Assembly: GCA_963713355.1 (NCBI GenBank)
Contig: CAVQLK010000006.1
Location: forward strand, 124,001 to 188,000
Reading direction: 5' to 3'
Origin: FEN-1219 sp963713355
GTDB lineage: Bacteria > Pseudomonadota > Gammaproteobacteria > Steroidobacterales > Rariloculaceae
DNA: 64,000 nucleotides
Shown here: positions 1-9,963 of the stretch, in pieces
Position numbering within the stretch: position 1 is the stretch's first letter
How the letters are laid out: each line of letters begins with the position of its first letter
The notes under the pieces: model-generated
The model's input: the letters and a program-made list of their open reading frames with translations, nothing else
Databases searched by the model: none
What the model was told of the DNA's origin: nothing
Position numbers and translations under genes: made by a program

Positions 1-195
1 CGGTTCCGCATGCCGTGGCGCTGGAACGGCGGCCCGAGCGTGCTGCTGAGCCGCGCCGTCGACGAGACGGGCGCGGTGCAGCCGACGCGCGCGGCACTGA
101 TGGCCGCACGCGGCGCGGCGTTTCGGTATCACTACAACGCGATCCAGAGCTGGAACGTGGGCGCAGCCGGCGAAGTGAGCAACATCTATGTTTGA
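1..195 (+). CDS. soxC: Sulfane dehydrogenase SoxC, C-terminal end (partial)
   Basis: Open from the window edge; only the last 64 codons are present. The tail has the pattern seen at the end of SoxC: a W-x-W-N-G-G-P element, then DETG..QPTR, then YHYNAIQSW and the terminal GEVSNIYV. SoxC is the molybdopterin subunit that, with the cytochrome SoxD, oxidises the sulfane sulfur on the SoxY carrier in the periplasm. The stop codon lies inside the start region of the next gene (8-base overlap), the usual soxCD coupling. The family call rests on this tail and on the SoxD neighbour; the cofactor domain is outside the window. Confidence 0.85.
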   Translation, partial: RFRMPWRWNGGPSVLLSRAVDETGAVQPTRAALMAARGAAFRYHYNAIQSWNVGAAGEVSNIYV

Positions 196-721
196 GCGCA
201 AGGTCGCGTTCGCCGTGGCTGCTGTCGCCTGGCTCGCGTGCGCAGCGGCACAAGAGGGGCCTGGCCTTGGCGTGCCGGCGACTCCCGAGCAGATCGCGGG
301 CTGGGACATCAGCATCGGACCCGACGGCGCTGGGCTGCCGCCGGGCTCCGGCACCGCGGCGGCCGGCAAGGTCGTCTATGACGCGAAGTGCCTCGCCTGC
401 CACGGCGCCGGTGGCGTGGGGCGACCCAACGATCAGCTCGTCGGCGGACAGGGCACGCTGCGCGAGGCAACGCCGATCCGCACCGTCGGCAGCTACTGGC
501 CGTACGCGACGACGGTGTTCGACTACATTCGCCGCGCGATGCCGTACGTGACGCCGCATTCGCTGACGCCCGACGAGACGTACGCGGTCACGGCCTACCT
601 ACTGGCGCTGAACGGTGTCATCGCCGAGGACGCGGTCATGGACGCGACGACGTTACCGAAAGTCGTCATGCCGAACCACTCGAGCTTCGACTCGGCGTAC
701 CGCGAGCCGCGGCGCCGATAA
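188..721 (+). CDS. soxD: SoxD, c-type cytochrome subunit of sulfane dehydrogenase
   Basis: 177 residues. An N-terminal signal peptide (residues 1-21, ending AAA-Q) is followed by one class I cytochrome c domain with the haem motif CLACH at residues 68-72; Met118 in the RRAMPY segment is the likely axial ligand. SoxD takes electrons from SoxC during thiosulfate oxidation. The ATG overlaps the soxC stop by 8 bases, so the two are probably translationally coupled. SoxD of some bacteria carries two haem domains; this is a single-haem form. Its last 56 bases overlap a convergent membrane-protein gene on the minus strand. The rest of the sox operon would lie to the left of the window. Confidence 0.85.
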   Translation: MFERKVAFAVAAVAWLACAAAQEGPGLGVPATPEQIAGWDISIGPDGAGLPPGSGTAAAGKVVYDAKCLACHGAGGVGRPNDQLVGGQGTLREATPIRTVGSYWPYATTVFDYIRRAMPYVTPHSLTPDETYAVTAYLLALNGVIAEDAVMDATTLPKVVMPNHSSFDSAYREPRRR

Positions 722-1025
722 GTTCCCTCCGCACGCGGCTGGCCATGAGAATGTAGGAGCCGATGAAGCCGAGTGCCAGGGTGGCAAGCCCCACGACGAT
801 CCAAATGATCCAATTACGCCCTGTTCGATGGGCAAGCACTCCGAGAGCCGCCCAATAGAAGCAGGCGAAGACGGCGAACGCGGCTAGCAGAATGCCGGTT
901 ACGGCGCTCGGGAGCGAAGCGCCGCTGGCGGCGAACAATGGATCCACGCCCATGGCGAGCGCGAAGCTGAGGACGCATCCCCAGAAGCCCCAATGCAGAA
1001 ACCGCAGCGGCCGCGCCAAGTCCAT
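666..1025 (-). CDS. Small membrane protein, unknown function
   Basis: 119 residues from an ATG at 1025 that shares one base with the stop of the upstream gene (TAATG junction), which fixes the start. I see three hydrophobic segments (about residues 13-33, 40-62 and 72-94) and a polar Ser/Arg-rich tail. The 3' end runs 56 bases into soxD on the opposite strand. No family is recognised. Tight coupling to the DUF486-type gene suggests joint expression. The membrane character is plain; any function would be a guess. Confidence 0.6.
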   Translation of the reverse strand: MDLARPLRFLHWGFWGCVLSFALAMGVDPLFAASGASLPSAVTGILLAAFAVFACFYWAALGVLAHRTGRNWIIWIVVGLATLALGFIGSYILMASRVRRELIGAAARGTPSRSSSGSA

Positions 1026-1381
1026 TAGACGCCGGCCAACCGGCTGCGGAACACGAAGTACACCGCGCCGAGAATACAAAGCGCCGCCCACAGGTAATCG
1101 AGCTTCAGCGGCTCCTTCAAGTAGTACACGGCGAACGGCACGAACACGACGAGCGTGATGACCTCTTGCAAGAGCTTGAGCTGGCCGACGGATAGCACCG
1201 TGTAGCCGATGCGGTTGCCGGGCACTTGCAGCATGTACTCGAAGAACGCGATGCCCCAGCTCACGAGCGCGGCGACGATCCACGGCCGCTGATTGAGCTC
1301 TTTGAGATGCGCATACCACGCGAATGTCATGAAGACGTTGCTCAAGCCGAGCAGCAGGATCGTGAAGCCGATGTTGCGCAT
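1025..1381 (-). CDS. DMT/DUF486-family membrane protein
   Basis: 118 residues from the ATG at 1381; a longer reading to 1444 adds a polar, poorly hydrophobic leader and is less likely. Four hydrophobic helices and signature stretches such as FAWYAHLK, WGIAFFEY and the PAN-like VPGNRIGY fit the DUF486 family, small relatives of drug/metabolite transporters of about 115 residues. The substrate of the family is unknown. First gene of a two-gene unit, divergent from the ABC exporter at 1463 with about 80 bases between starts. Confidence 0.75.
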   Translation of the reverse strand: MRNIGFTILLLGLSNVFMTFAWYAHLKELNQRPWIVAALVSWGIAFFEYMLQVPGNRIGYTVLSVGQLKLLQEVITLVVFVPFAVYYLKEPLKLDYLWAALCILGAVYFVFRSRLAGV

Positions 1382-1462
1382 CGCGTGAAAACCCCTCGAT
1401 TCGCGATGGCGCGGAGTATCGCACGGCACCGGCCCGCCGCTCATTCGCGCTAAGCTTGGCCG

Positions 1463-3275
1463 ATGGCTGCACTATCACCCGACCGTCCCAAAGGAAAGTC
1501 GCTCAAACCGCTGCGCGCGCTGGCGCCGTTCATCGCGCCGCACTGGCGCGTGCTCGCGCTCGCGTTGGCGGCGTTAGCTGGTCGCCGCGGTCGCGCAGCT
1601 CGCGTTGCCGGTCGCGGTCCGCTACCTCATCGACGAAGGGCTGGCCGTGCGCGACGCGGCCACGATCAACCGGTACTTCGTCTTCTTTCTCGCTGCGGCC
1701 GTCGTGTTCGGCGTGTTTGCGGCGCTGCGGTTCTATCTCGTGACTTGGCTCGGCGAGCGCGTCATCGCGGACGTGCGCAACGCCGTGTACGCAAAAGTCG
1801 TTCGCATGGACCCGACGTTCTTCGAGGTCACGCGGACGGGCGAAGTCTTGTCTCGGCTGACGGCCGATACGACGCTCGTGCAGTCGATCTCCGGTGTCGG
1901 CATCTCGATCACGCTGCGCTCGATGCTGACGCTGCTCGGGTCGCTCGTCATGCTCGTCTACACGAGCCCGACGCTGGCCTTGATGATCGTCTTGCTGATG
2001 CCGGTCATCGTCGGCCCGTTGATCATGCTCGGGCGGAAGCTGCGGCGGCTGTCGCGCGATTCTCAGGATCGCGTCGCCGACGCGAGCGCGCTCGCCGGCG
2101 AGACCATCAACGCCGTGCAGACCGTGCAAGTCGTTCAATCTCGAGCCCTTACAGACGCAGCGCTTCAAAGAAGCCGTCGAGCACTCGTTCGCGGTGGGCG
2201 TGAAGCGCAACCGCTTGCACGGCTGGCTCACGGCGCTCGGGACGACGTCCGTGTTCAGTGCGATCACGCTCGTGCTATGGATCGGCGCGCGCCAGGTGCT
2301 CGCCGGCAGCATGACGTTCGGCCAGCTCAGCCAGTTCCTCGTGTACGCGGGCTATATGGGCATCGCCGCGGCGTCGTTGAGCGAGATGTGGAACCAAGTG
2401 CAACGCGCGGCCGGAGCCATGGAGCGGCTCATCGAGCTTGCCGAGGCCGAGCCGACGATCAAAGCGCCGCCGCAGCCGCTTACGTTGCCGCACCCCATGC
2501 GCGGCCGCATCCAGTTCGAGCACGTGCGTTTCCGCTATCCGTCGCGCCCCGAAAGCCTGGCGCTCGACGATTTCACGCTCGCGATCGAGCCCGGCGAGAC
2601 GGTCGCGTTCGTCGGCCCGTCCGGTGCCGGCAAGAGCACGACGTTCCAGCTGCTGCTGCGCTTCTACGATCCGGCCGAAGGCCGCGTGCTCATCGACGGC
2701 GTCGACATCGCGCGCGCGGATCCCGAGCGCGTGCGCCGCTCGATCGGCCTCGTGCCGCAGGACACCGTGCTGTTCGGCGCCTCGGCGCGCGAGAACATCC
2801 GCTACGGCCGGCCCGACGCGACCGATGCCGAGATCGAGGCGGCGGCGCGCGCCGCCGAAGCCGACGAGTTCTTGCGCGACGCTGCCGCAGGGGTACGACA
2901 CGTTCCTCGGCGAGCGCGGGATGCGCTTGTCGGGCGGCCAGCGCCAGCGCATCGCGATCGCGCGCGCGATCCTGAAGGATCCGCCGATTCTTCTGCTCGA
3001 CGAGGCCACGAGCTCGCTCGACGCCGCGAGCGAGCTGCTCGTGCAGCAGGCGCTCGAGAAGCTAATGGAGCGGCGCACGACGATCGTCATCGCGCACCGC
3101 CTCGCGACGGTGCAGAAAGCCGATCGAATCGTCGTCATCGATGGCGGCCGAATCGTCGCGAGCGGCACTCACTCGGAGCTGCATCTCCGCGAGCCCGCTC
3201 TATGCTCGCCTCGCCGAGCTGCAATTCGGCGCAGCCGGCATCGAGGAGGCGCCGCGTGCGGCTCTGGTCGGTTGA
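1463..3275 (+). CDS. ABC exporter, permease-ATPase fusion (frameshifted as read)
   Basis: Reading across frames gives a full half-size exporter of the MsbA/LmrA kind, about 600 residues: N-terminal hydrophobic domain, then an ATPase domain with Walker A GPSGAGKST (about 2611-2640), signature LSGGQRQR (about 2930), Walker B ILLLDEATSS (about 2990) and the H-loop IVIAHRLAT. The frame changes four times, near 1578, 2130, 2886 and 3195, each equivalent to one extra base; every segment continues the same conserved protein. Nothing is missing between segments, which favours sequence error over decay. It ends at 3275, overlapping by 20 bases the GTG start of the next gene. The substrate is unknown; lipid or drug export is the family default. 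Confidence 0.75.
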
Positions 3276-4116
3276 AGGCAATCGCCAGCGCCTCGACGGC
3301 GGCGCGATGTTCGGCAACGTGCCGCGCAATCTGTGGGCGCAGTGGCTCGTGCCCGACCAGGAAAACCGCCTCGAGTTCGCCTGCCGCTGCCTGCTCGTGG
3401 AGGATCTGGACGGCCGCACCGTGCTGTTCGAGACGGGCATCGGCGCGTTCTTCAATCCGAAGCTACGCGCGCGCTACGGCGTCTACGAAGACGAGCACGT
3501 GTTGCTGCGCTCGCTCGCTGCGCGCGGCCTACACGAGGAAGACATCGACGCCGTCGTGCTGAGCCACTTGCACTTCGACCATGCAGGCGGCTTGCTCAGC
3601 GCGTTCGACGAGTCGCGGCCGGCCGAGCTGAAGTTTCCGCGCGCCCGCTACATCGTCAGCAAAGCGGCCTGGGCACGCGCCTGCGCGCCGCATCCGCGCG
3701 ACCGTGCGTCGTACGTCGCCGAGCTCCCCGCGCTGCTGCGCAAGAGCGGGCGGCTCGAGCTCGCTGGACCGCCCGCAGTCGACGCTGCTCGGGAGCGCCG
3801 TCCGCTTCGATTTCAGCGACGGCCACACGCCGGGGCTCGCGCTCGCCGAGATCGGCGGCGAAGGCGGCATCGCGTTTTGCTCGGACCTGATTCCCGGCCG
3901 CCCATGGGTGCATTTGCCCGTGACGATGGGCTACGACCGCTACCCCGAGCTGTTGATCGACGAGAAGCAGCGCTTTCTCGAGGACAAGCTCGCGCGCCGC
4001 GTGCGCTTGTTCTTCACGCACGACCTCGAGTGTGCCGCCGCGCTGCCCGTACGCGGTGAAGACGGTCGCTTCGCGTCACGGCCGAGCAGCGCGCGCTCGA
4101 GGGCGAGACGCTCTAG
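3256..4116 (+). CDS. Metallo-beta-lactamase-fold hydrolase (frameshifted as read)
   Basis: Starts at GTG 3256 (VRLWSVEGNRQRLDGGAMFG is typical of this subgroup's N-terminus). The zinc motif SHLHFDHAGG is at about 3561-3590, giving HxHxDH; later ligands fall in the DGHTPG (about 3820) and FTHD (about 4015) segments. The frame changes near 3773 (+1) and near 4070 (-1); the true end is probably the TAG at 4114-4116, giving ALEGETL. The protein resembles cytoplasmic hydrolases of the AHL-lactonase/ribonuclease-Z-like MBL superfamily; the substrate cannot be told. It overlaps the exporter upstream and is likely cotranscribed with it. Confidence 0.7.
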
Positions 4117-4187
4117 CCGCCGCGGTCTTGACCTACCCCGAGGCCGCGGCGATTCTTGGCACGCACGATGCTTTTCGAGGGGGAAGC

Positions 4188-5707
4188 ATGACTGACCTGA
4201 AAACGTGGGCCGTCGGCGCTCTGCTGCTGTCGGCCGCCATCGGCGCGCAGCGCGCAGATCACCGACAATCCGCTGCCGGCGCCGATCGTCAAGCGCGGGC
4301 TCGCGGTCGAGGTACGCGACGTCGTGCGCTTGCCGGAGACGCGCAATTTGCGGCCCGTCGATCAGGATGTCACGCCCACGGGGTGGGCGCGCGTGAGCTT
4401 CGTCCGCGATGCGCCGGACGGCCGGCGGTTCGCGAACGACTCGCGCGGTTTCCTGTACATCGTCAACGGCTCGCGTACGTCGTTGTACGCCGACGTCGCC
4501 GCCGTGTTCCCGTACGCGTGGTATGCGCGAATCGAAAGCGGCTTCATCGGCTTCGACTTCCATCCCGGAGTTCGAGCGCAACGGCTTGTGGTACAGCGTG
4601 CATCTCGAGCGCGCGCAAGGTAATCCCGCGACGCCGGATTTCATCCCTCCCGGCTACGGGCAGAGCGACGTCAGCTTCCACAACGTCATCACGGAGTGGC
4701 GCGCCAACGATCCGAAGGCCAGCACGTTCACGGGCACGCGGCGCGAGCTGCTGCGCATCGCGCACGTCGTGCAGTTCTCGAGCCATCCGATGGGCGCCGT
4801 CGAGTTCAATCCGACGGCACGTCCCGGCTCGCCGGACTATGGGTTGCTGTACACGAGCGGCAGCGATCTCGGCTTCAGCAACGGCGGCGGCCCGAACGCC
4901 AACAATCCGAGCGCGACGCAGCGGTTGGACTCCTTGATTACTGCGATTCTGCGCATCGATCCGCGCAGCCCGAGCGAATCAGGCGGCACGAAAGGCCTCG
5001 GCGACTACACGATCCCCGCGGACAACAAGTTCCAGGCCGACGGCGACCCGAAAACGCTCGGGGAGATCTACGCGTACGGATTTCGCAACGCGCACCGGCT
5101 GTCGTGGGACCTCACGGACGGCACGCTGTTCGTCGGCGACATCGGCATGAACCATATCGAGGAGGTCAACATCGTCCGCAACGGCGGCAACTACGGCTGG
5201 ATGAAGCGCGAGGGTTACTGGGAGAACGGCATGATCCGCCCGGGCGGCGCGCTGAATCAGCTCTACGAGCTGCCGGGCGACGTGCTGCGCGGGCAGGGCC
5301 GCGACGAGTTCACGTATCCCGTCGCCGTCTACGATCATAATGAAGGAGTCGCCATCACGGGTGCCTACCCCTATCACGGCCGCATCGAGGCGTTGCGCGG
5401 CAAGCTCGTCTTCGGCGACGTCAATCGCGGCCGTTTGTTCGCCGTCGATCTCGCTGCCGCAAAAGCGGTCGACGACGGCGTGCCCGAGACGGTTGCGCCG
5501 ATCGAGGAGGTGCAGCTCTACGTCCGCGGCACGAACGGCGAGCGCATCTACACGTCGTTCCGCGAGCTCGTCGAGGGCACGATGGGCACGTCGCTCTCGC
5601 GCACGGACCTGCACTTGAGCCGCAGCCGTGACGGCGAGCTCTTCCTCACGTCGCGCCAGGACGGCATGATCCGCATGCTCGTGCCCGACTCCGGTCGGGG
5701 ACGCTGA
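4188..5707 (+). CDS. PQQ-dependent sugar dehydrogenase-like protein (frameshifted as read)
   Basis: The ATG at 4188 follows a strong GGGGGAAG ribosome site; the first residues form a signal peptide (LLLSAAIGAQ). The body matches the glucose/sorbosone dehydrogenase six-bladed propeller: GFIGFDFHP, the GEIYAYGFRNAHRLSWD and FVGDIGMNHIEEVN blocks, then NYGWMKREG and the late DHNEG..ITG..YHG element. Enzymes of this family oxidise aldoses in the periplasm using PQQ; some relatives have other roles. Two frame changes near 4250 and 4567 (each +1) interrupt the N-terminal third; downstream of 4567 the frame is open for 380 codons. The second shift lies in CCCGGAG, where one G is surplus. Confidence 0.75.
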
Positions 5708-5746
5708 GAAGACCCGTCACTTTCATCTCACGCGGAGAGCCCGACC

Positions 5747-6535
5747 ATGGCCGAGAACCCCTACGCCGCGCCCAAGACCTACGTCGAGGACGCGCCGACC
5801 TCGTGGCCCGACGGCGCGTTCGTTCCGGGCGGCCGCGCAGTGCCTTCAGGCAACGGTTGGCGCTGGATCGCCGATGCGTGGGCGTTCACGGCTTGCAACG
5901 CGGCACGTTCATCGGCGTCTTTCTGCTGTGGGTGCTGATCGCAATCGTGCTCGGCGTGATCCCGATCTTGGGCTCGATCTTGAGCGCCTTGCTGATGCCG
6001 GTGTTCACCGCCGGTTTCGTTCTCGGCTGCGATGCGCTGCGGCGCGGCGAGCCGCTCGAGGTCGGTCATTTGTTCGCGGGCTTCAGGAACAATGCCGGCA
6101 AGCTCATTGCGGTCGGCGCGATCTCTCTCGCTTTCTTTCTCGTCATGGCTGCTGATTGTCATTGCCATCTTCGGGTCGACGGTCGGCATGTTCTTTCTCG
6201 GCAGCGGCCAGCCGGCGCCCGAGGAGATGGCCGGCATGTTGCTGACGATCGTGCTGTCGGCGCTCGTGATGCTTGCGCTCAGCTTGCCGCTGTACATGGC
6301 GATGTGGTTCGCCGGCCCGCTGATCGTGCTCGCGCAGCATGACGTCGGAGCGGCTCTCAAGACGAGCTTCGGTGCGTGCTTGAAGAACATCGTGCCGTTT
6401 CTGATCTGGAGCGTCGCGATGTTCTTCTTGGCCATCCTCGCGTCGATACCGATCGCGCTCGGGTGGTTGCTGCTCGGCCCCGTCCTGATGGCGTCGATCT
6501 ACTTGAGCTATCGCGACATCTTTCACGAGATTTGA
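5747..6535 (+). CDS. BPSS1780-family membrane protein (frameshifted as read)
   Basis: Begins MAENPYAAPKTYVED, then the linker (V)PSGNGWRWIADAW that introduces the membrane domain of BPSS1780-type proteins. Five or six hydrophobic segments follow, and the C-terminal block (GPVLMASIYLSYRDIF) is characteristic. The frame changes near 5888 (-1) and 6148 (+1); the three pieces join into about 262 residues, normal for the family. Function is unknown; members are inner-membrane proteins common in beta- and gammaproteobacteria. It sits alone between the sugar dehydrogenase and a small cytochrome, with 39 bases upstream of its ATG. Confidence 0.7.
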
Positions 6536-6557
6536 TGCACGGCCGCGCGGAAAAGCG

Positions 6558-7035
6558 ATGACGAGCCGAACGCTGTTGGCCTCGACCGCCGCGGCCGTCG
6601 GCTTGGCGGCGTGCGCGGGGCAGCCGCAGGTGACGGCGCCGCCGTACAAACCCGTCACGACGGTGCTCGAGCTCATGGAGAGCGTCATCGCGCACGCGGC
6701 CGAGGTCTATTGGGAATCCGTGCAGGTCACCGTCGACGAGACCGGCGAGCACGAGCAATACCCGGAACGGACGAGGAATGGGAATCCGTGTGGGCCGCGG
6801 GGATCTCGATCGCCGAGTCCGGCAATTTGTTGATGATGACGCCGCGCGCCGTCGACAACGGAGCGTGGATGCAGTTCTCGCGCTCGCTCGTGGACGCCGG
6901 CGTCGAAGCCGCGGCCGCAGCCAGGCGCACGACGTCGAGCGCGTGTTCGCGGCCGGCGAGCAGGTCTACAACGTCTGCACGGCGTGCCACGCGCGTTATG
7001 CGGACGACCTCCAGCGAGTCTCCGGCGAGAACTGA
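6558..7035 (+). CDS. Lipoprotein c-type cytochrome, c-prime-like (frameshifted as read)
   Basis: The start codon is ATG 6558. Residues 1-19 form a lipoprotein signal with lipobox LAAC. The helical body (ELMESVIAHAAEVYWES..., then WESVWAAGISIAESGNLL...) leads to a C-terminal haem site CTACH at about 6976-6990. A haem motif near the C-terminus of a four-helix protein is the layout of cytochrome c-prime. Frame changes near 6770 and 6920 (each -1) break the gene. It is clearly related to the intact protein at 15697-16203 (shared AAxxxWE, the GTLI/GNLL block and a C-terminal CxxCH). Function is not certain: electron transfer or NO/CO binding are known for c-prime proteins. Confidence 0.6.
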
Positions 7036-7210
7036 CACCGAGCTGCCCGACGTTTCGGCCAACGGTGGCGTTATTGCAGCGAGCCGCCTTGACACGCACG
7101 CAGCTCGCGGGCGACCAGAGCGCGCCCCTACACCTTAGGTCCCATGGTTGGCCATCCAGCCGCGCAGTAGCTTGCAGACACCGCGTTACTTCAAGTGAGG
7201 CACAGAGACT

Positions 7211-8429
7211 ATGTCGTTTGGATCATGGCACCGAACAGCAACACTTTCGGCGGCGGTTGCGGCTTTGGCCGCTCCGGCCTTCGCGCAAGACAACACGCGC
7301 CTGGACTTCAGCGGCTTCGCGATGCTCGACATGGGATACCAAACCAATCAGAACCATCCCGACTGGTTCGACACCGTCAGACCAACCAAGCTTCCTTCGT
7401 TCGAGAACGAGTTCGGCGCGGATGGCAATTTTTACGCGGGCGTGCGGCAAAGCCGGTTCGGAGTCAGAAGCTTCACGCCCACCGACATGGGTGAGCTGCG
7501 CACGATCTTCGAGTTCGAGCTGTTCGGCACGGGCGTCGATGCCGGTCAGACGACGTTCCGTCTGCGGCATGCATGGGGCGAGCTCGGCAAGATCGGCGCC
7601 GGCCAGACCTGGAGCCCGTTCATGGACCCGGACGTGTTCCCGAACTCGGTCGAATACTGGGGCCCGAACGGCATGGTGTTCTTTCGCAACGTTCAGTTGC
7701 GCTTCACGCCGTGGCAAACGGACAGCGGCTCCCGCTTCGTAATCGCGCTCGAGCGACCCGGCGCGAGCGCGGACCAGGGCGTATACGCTGATCGCATCGA
7801 GTTGGACGGCATCGACCCGAATTTCCCGATGCCGGACATCTCGGCGCACTACCGACAAGTCGGGGATTGGGGCCACTTTCAAATCGCCGGCATCGTCCGC
7901 CAGATCGAATGGGTGGACGTCGCTCCTGGCCCTGGTTCCATCGATCTCAGCGGCGACGAGATCGGGCTATGGCATCAACCTGAGCTCGAATATCAAGCTC
8001 GGCGACCACGTGCTGAAGCTTCAAGTCGTCTACGGCGAGGGCATTCAGAACTACATGAACGACGCTCCGGAAGACATCGGCATCCGCAACAACTTTGCGG
8101 ACCCCGTCCAGCCCATTGTTGGCGAGGCGTTGCCGATGATCGGCGTCGTCGCGTTCATGGACATGAACTGGAGCCCCAAGTGGACCAGCACGTTCGGCTT
8201 CTCGTTCCTCGACATCGACAATAGCGACGGGCAAGCGCCGAGCGCGTTCAAGAAGGGCCAGTACGCGCTCGCGAACCTTCTCTACCATCCGACGCCCAAG
8301 GTGTACTTCGGACCCGAGATCCAGTGGGGCGATCGCGAGAACAACTCGGACGGATTCAGCTCCGACGACCTGCGCATCCAGTTCTCGGCGCGCTACGACT
8401 TTTCCGGCTCCCTGGGCGGCGGCAACTAA
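7211..8429 (+). CDS. DcaP-like trimeric outer-membrane porin (one frameshift as read)
   Basis: Signal peptide of 25 residues ending PAFAQ, then a porin with marks of the DcaP family: SRFGVRSFTP, FEFELFGTG.DAGQTTFRLRHAWGE, GQTWSPFMD.DVFPN and YWGPNGMVFFRN. DcaP of Acinetobacter is a channel that favours dicarboxylic acids (established for that homologue; inferred here). Near 7967 one surplus G in GGG shifts the frame; downstream, GYGINLSSNIKLGD and an aromatic-rich barrel continue to 8429. Total about 405 residues. It directly precedes the exported aspartase (34-base gap), so a supply role for aspartate or related diacids is plausible. Confidence 0.75.
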
Positions 8430-8463
8430 GACCTGCAACAAGAGTACAGCGCGGAGAATTAGT

Positions 8464-9951
8464 ATGAACACGACGAATCGATGCCTGCTTGTCGCGGTAA
8501 TCACCGCGCTGTACTTTCCGGTGGCCGAAGCGCAGCGCGCCCCGGCGACGCGCACGGAGCACGACCTGCTCGGCGAAAAAGAAGTCCCGGCCGACGCCTA
8601 CTACGGCGTGCAGACGATGCGCGGGCTCGAGAACTTCCAAATCTCCGGCACGCTGATCAACCACTATCCGGGCTTCGTCGAGGCGTGGGCCGTGGTGAAG
8701 GTCGCGGCCGCGCGCGCGAACACCGAGGTCGGCGCCATGAAGCCAGAACGCCTCGCGGCGATCGAGCGTGCCTACGAGGCCATCATGGCGGGCCGCTATC
8801 ACGATCAGTTCCTCGTCGATTGGTTCCAAGGCGGTGCTGGGACGTCGACGAACATGAACGCGAACGAGGTCATGGCGAACGTCGCGCTCGAGCTCACGGG
8901 CCACAAGAAAGGCGAGTATCAGTTCGTCGAGCCGCACGACGACCTGAACATGTCGCAGTCGACGAATGACTCCTATCCGACGGCGATCAAGGTCGCGTTC
9001 TTGATGCGCAACGACAAGCTGATCGCGGAGCTCCAGCAGCTCGTCGCGTCGTTCCGCAGGAAGGGCAACGAGTTCCTGGAGATCCCCAAGATGGGCCGCA
9101 CGGAGCTGCAGGACGCCGTGCCGATGACGGTCGGCCAGGAGTTCCACGCGTTTGCGGCGTCGCTCGAGAGCGAGATCCAGCTACTGCGCGACTCGGAAAA
9201 ATATCTGTACGGCGTCAACATGGGCGCCACGGCGATCGGCTCGGGCATCAACGTGCCGAAAGGCTACGTCGAAGCCGTCGCGAAAGAGCTCGCGGAGCTG
9301 ACCGGCAAGCCGATCGTGCCCGCGAAGGACATGTTCGCGGCGACGTGGGACCAGCAAGCGTTCGTCGTCTACTCGTCGGCGTTGAAGAGCGTCGCCATCA
9401 AGTTGTCGAAGATCTCGAGCGACTTGATCCTGCTCGCATCGGGACCGCGCGCCGGCCTCTATGAGATCAAGCTGCCGGAGCGACAGCCGGGCTCTTCGAT
9501 CATGCCGGGCAAGGTCAATCCCGTCATTCCCGAGCTCATCAACGTCATCGCGTTCCGCGTCATGGGCAACGACGCCGGGGTCGGTTTTGCCGCGCACAGC
9601 GGGCAACTACAGCTGAACGCCTATGAGCCGTTGGTCGGGCTCAACGTGATGGAGTCGCAGCACTTGCTATTCAATGGCTCGAGAACGTTGCGCGAGCAGT
9701 GCATCGACGGCATCACGGTGAACACCGCGGTGCTCACGCGCAACATGGAGACCACTGTCGGAATCGTGACGGCACTGAATACGGTGATCGGTTACGAAAA
9801 GGCCACGGAGCTCGCGAACAAAGCCTACGCGAGCGGCAAAGGAATCATCGAAGTCATCCGCGAGGAACAGGTGCTCACGGAAGCGCAGATCGAGGACCTG
9901 CTCGATCCCGTGAAGCTCACGAACCTCGATCGAAGCCTCTACCAGCAGTAG
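8464..9951 (+). CDS. aspA: Aspartate ammonia-lyase with signal peptide (exported aspartase)
   Basis: 495 residues. After a basic start and hydrophobic core (residues 6-19) comes a signal-peptidase-like site (AEA-Q, about residue 23), then a complete fumarase/aspartase-superfamily enzyme: GGAGTSTNMNANEV, QSTNDSYPTA, MGRTELQDAVPMT and the catalytic loop GSSIMPGKVN with Ser345. Aspartase-type wording (MGRTxLQDAVPMTxGQE) fits aspartase better than fumarase. Reaction: L-aspartate to fumarate plus ammonia. Known aspartases are cytoplasmic, so the leader is unusual; if real, this enzyme works in the periplasm. It follows a DcaP-like porin and precedes an exported asparaginase whose product is its substrate. 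Confidence 0.85.
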   Translation: MNTTNRCLLVAVITALYFPVAEAQRAPATRTEHDLLGEKEVPADAYYGVQTMRGLENFQISGTLINHYPGFVEAWAVVKVAAARANTEVGAMKPERLAAIERAYEAIMAGRYHDQFLVDWFQGGAGTSTNMNANEVMANVALELTGHKKGEYQFVEPHDDLNMSQSTNDSYPTAIKVAFLMRNDKLIAELQQLVASFRRKGNEFLEIPKMGRTELQDAVPMTVGQEFHAFAASLESEIQLLRDSEKYLYGVNMGATAIGSGINVPKGYVEAVAKELAELTGKPIVPAKDMFAATWDQQAFVVYSSALKSVAIKLSKISSDLILLASGPRAGLYEIKLPERQPGSSIMPGKVNPVIPELINVIAFRVMGNDAGVGFAAHSGQLQLNAYEPLVGLNVMESQHLLFNGSRTLREQCIDGITVNTAVLTRNMETTVGIVTALNTVIGYEKATELANKAYASGKGIIEVIREEQVLTEAQIEDLLDPVKLTNLDRSLYQQ

Positions 9952-9963
9952 AACTGAATCACC

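Noticed and set aside
1463..3275. Programmed frameshifting in the ABC exporter
   Set aside because: Four shifts at unrelated sequences without slippery sites or downstream structure do not fit a programmed event.
7089..7140. TTGACA ahead of the DcaP-like porin as a promoter
   Set aside because: No -10-like hexamer at 16-18 bases; the box alone is not enough.
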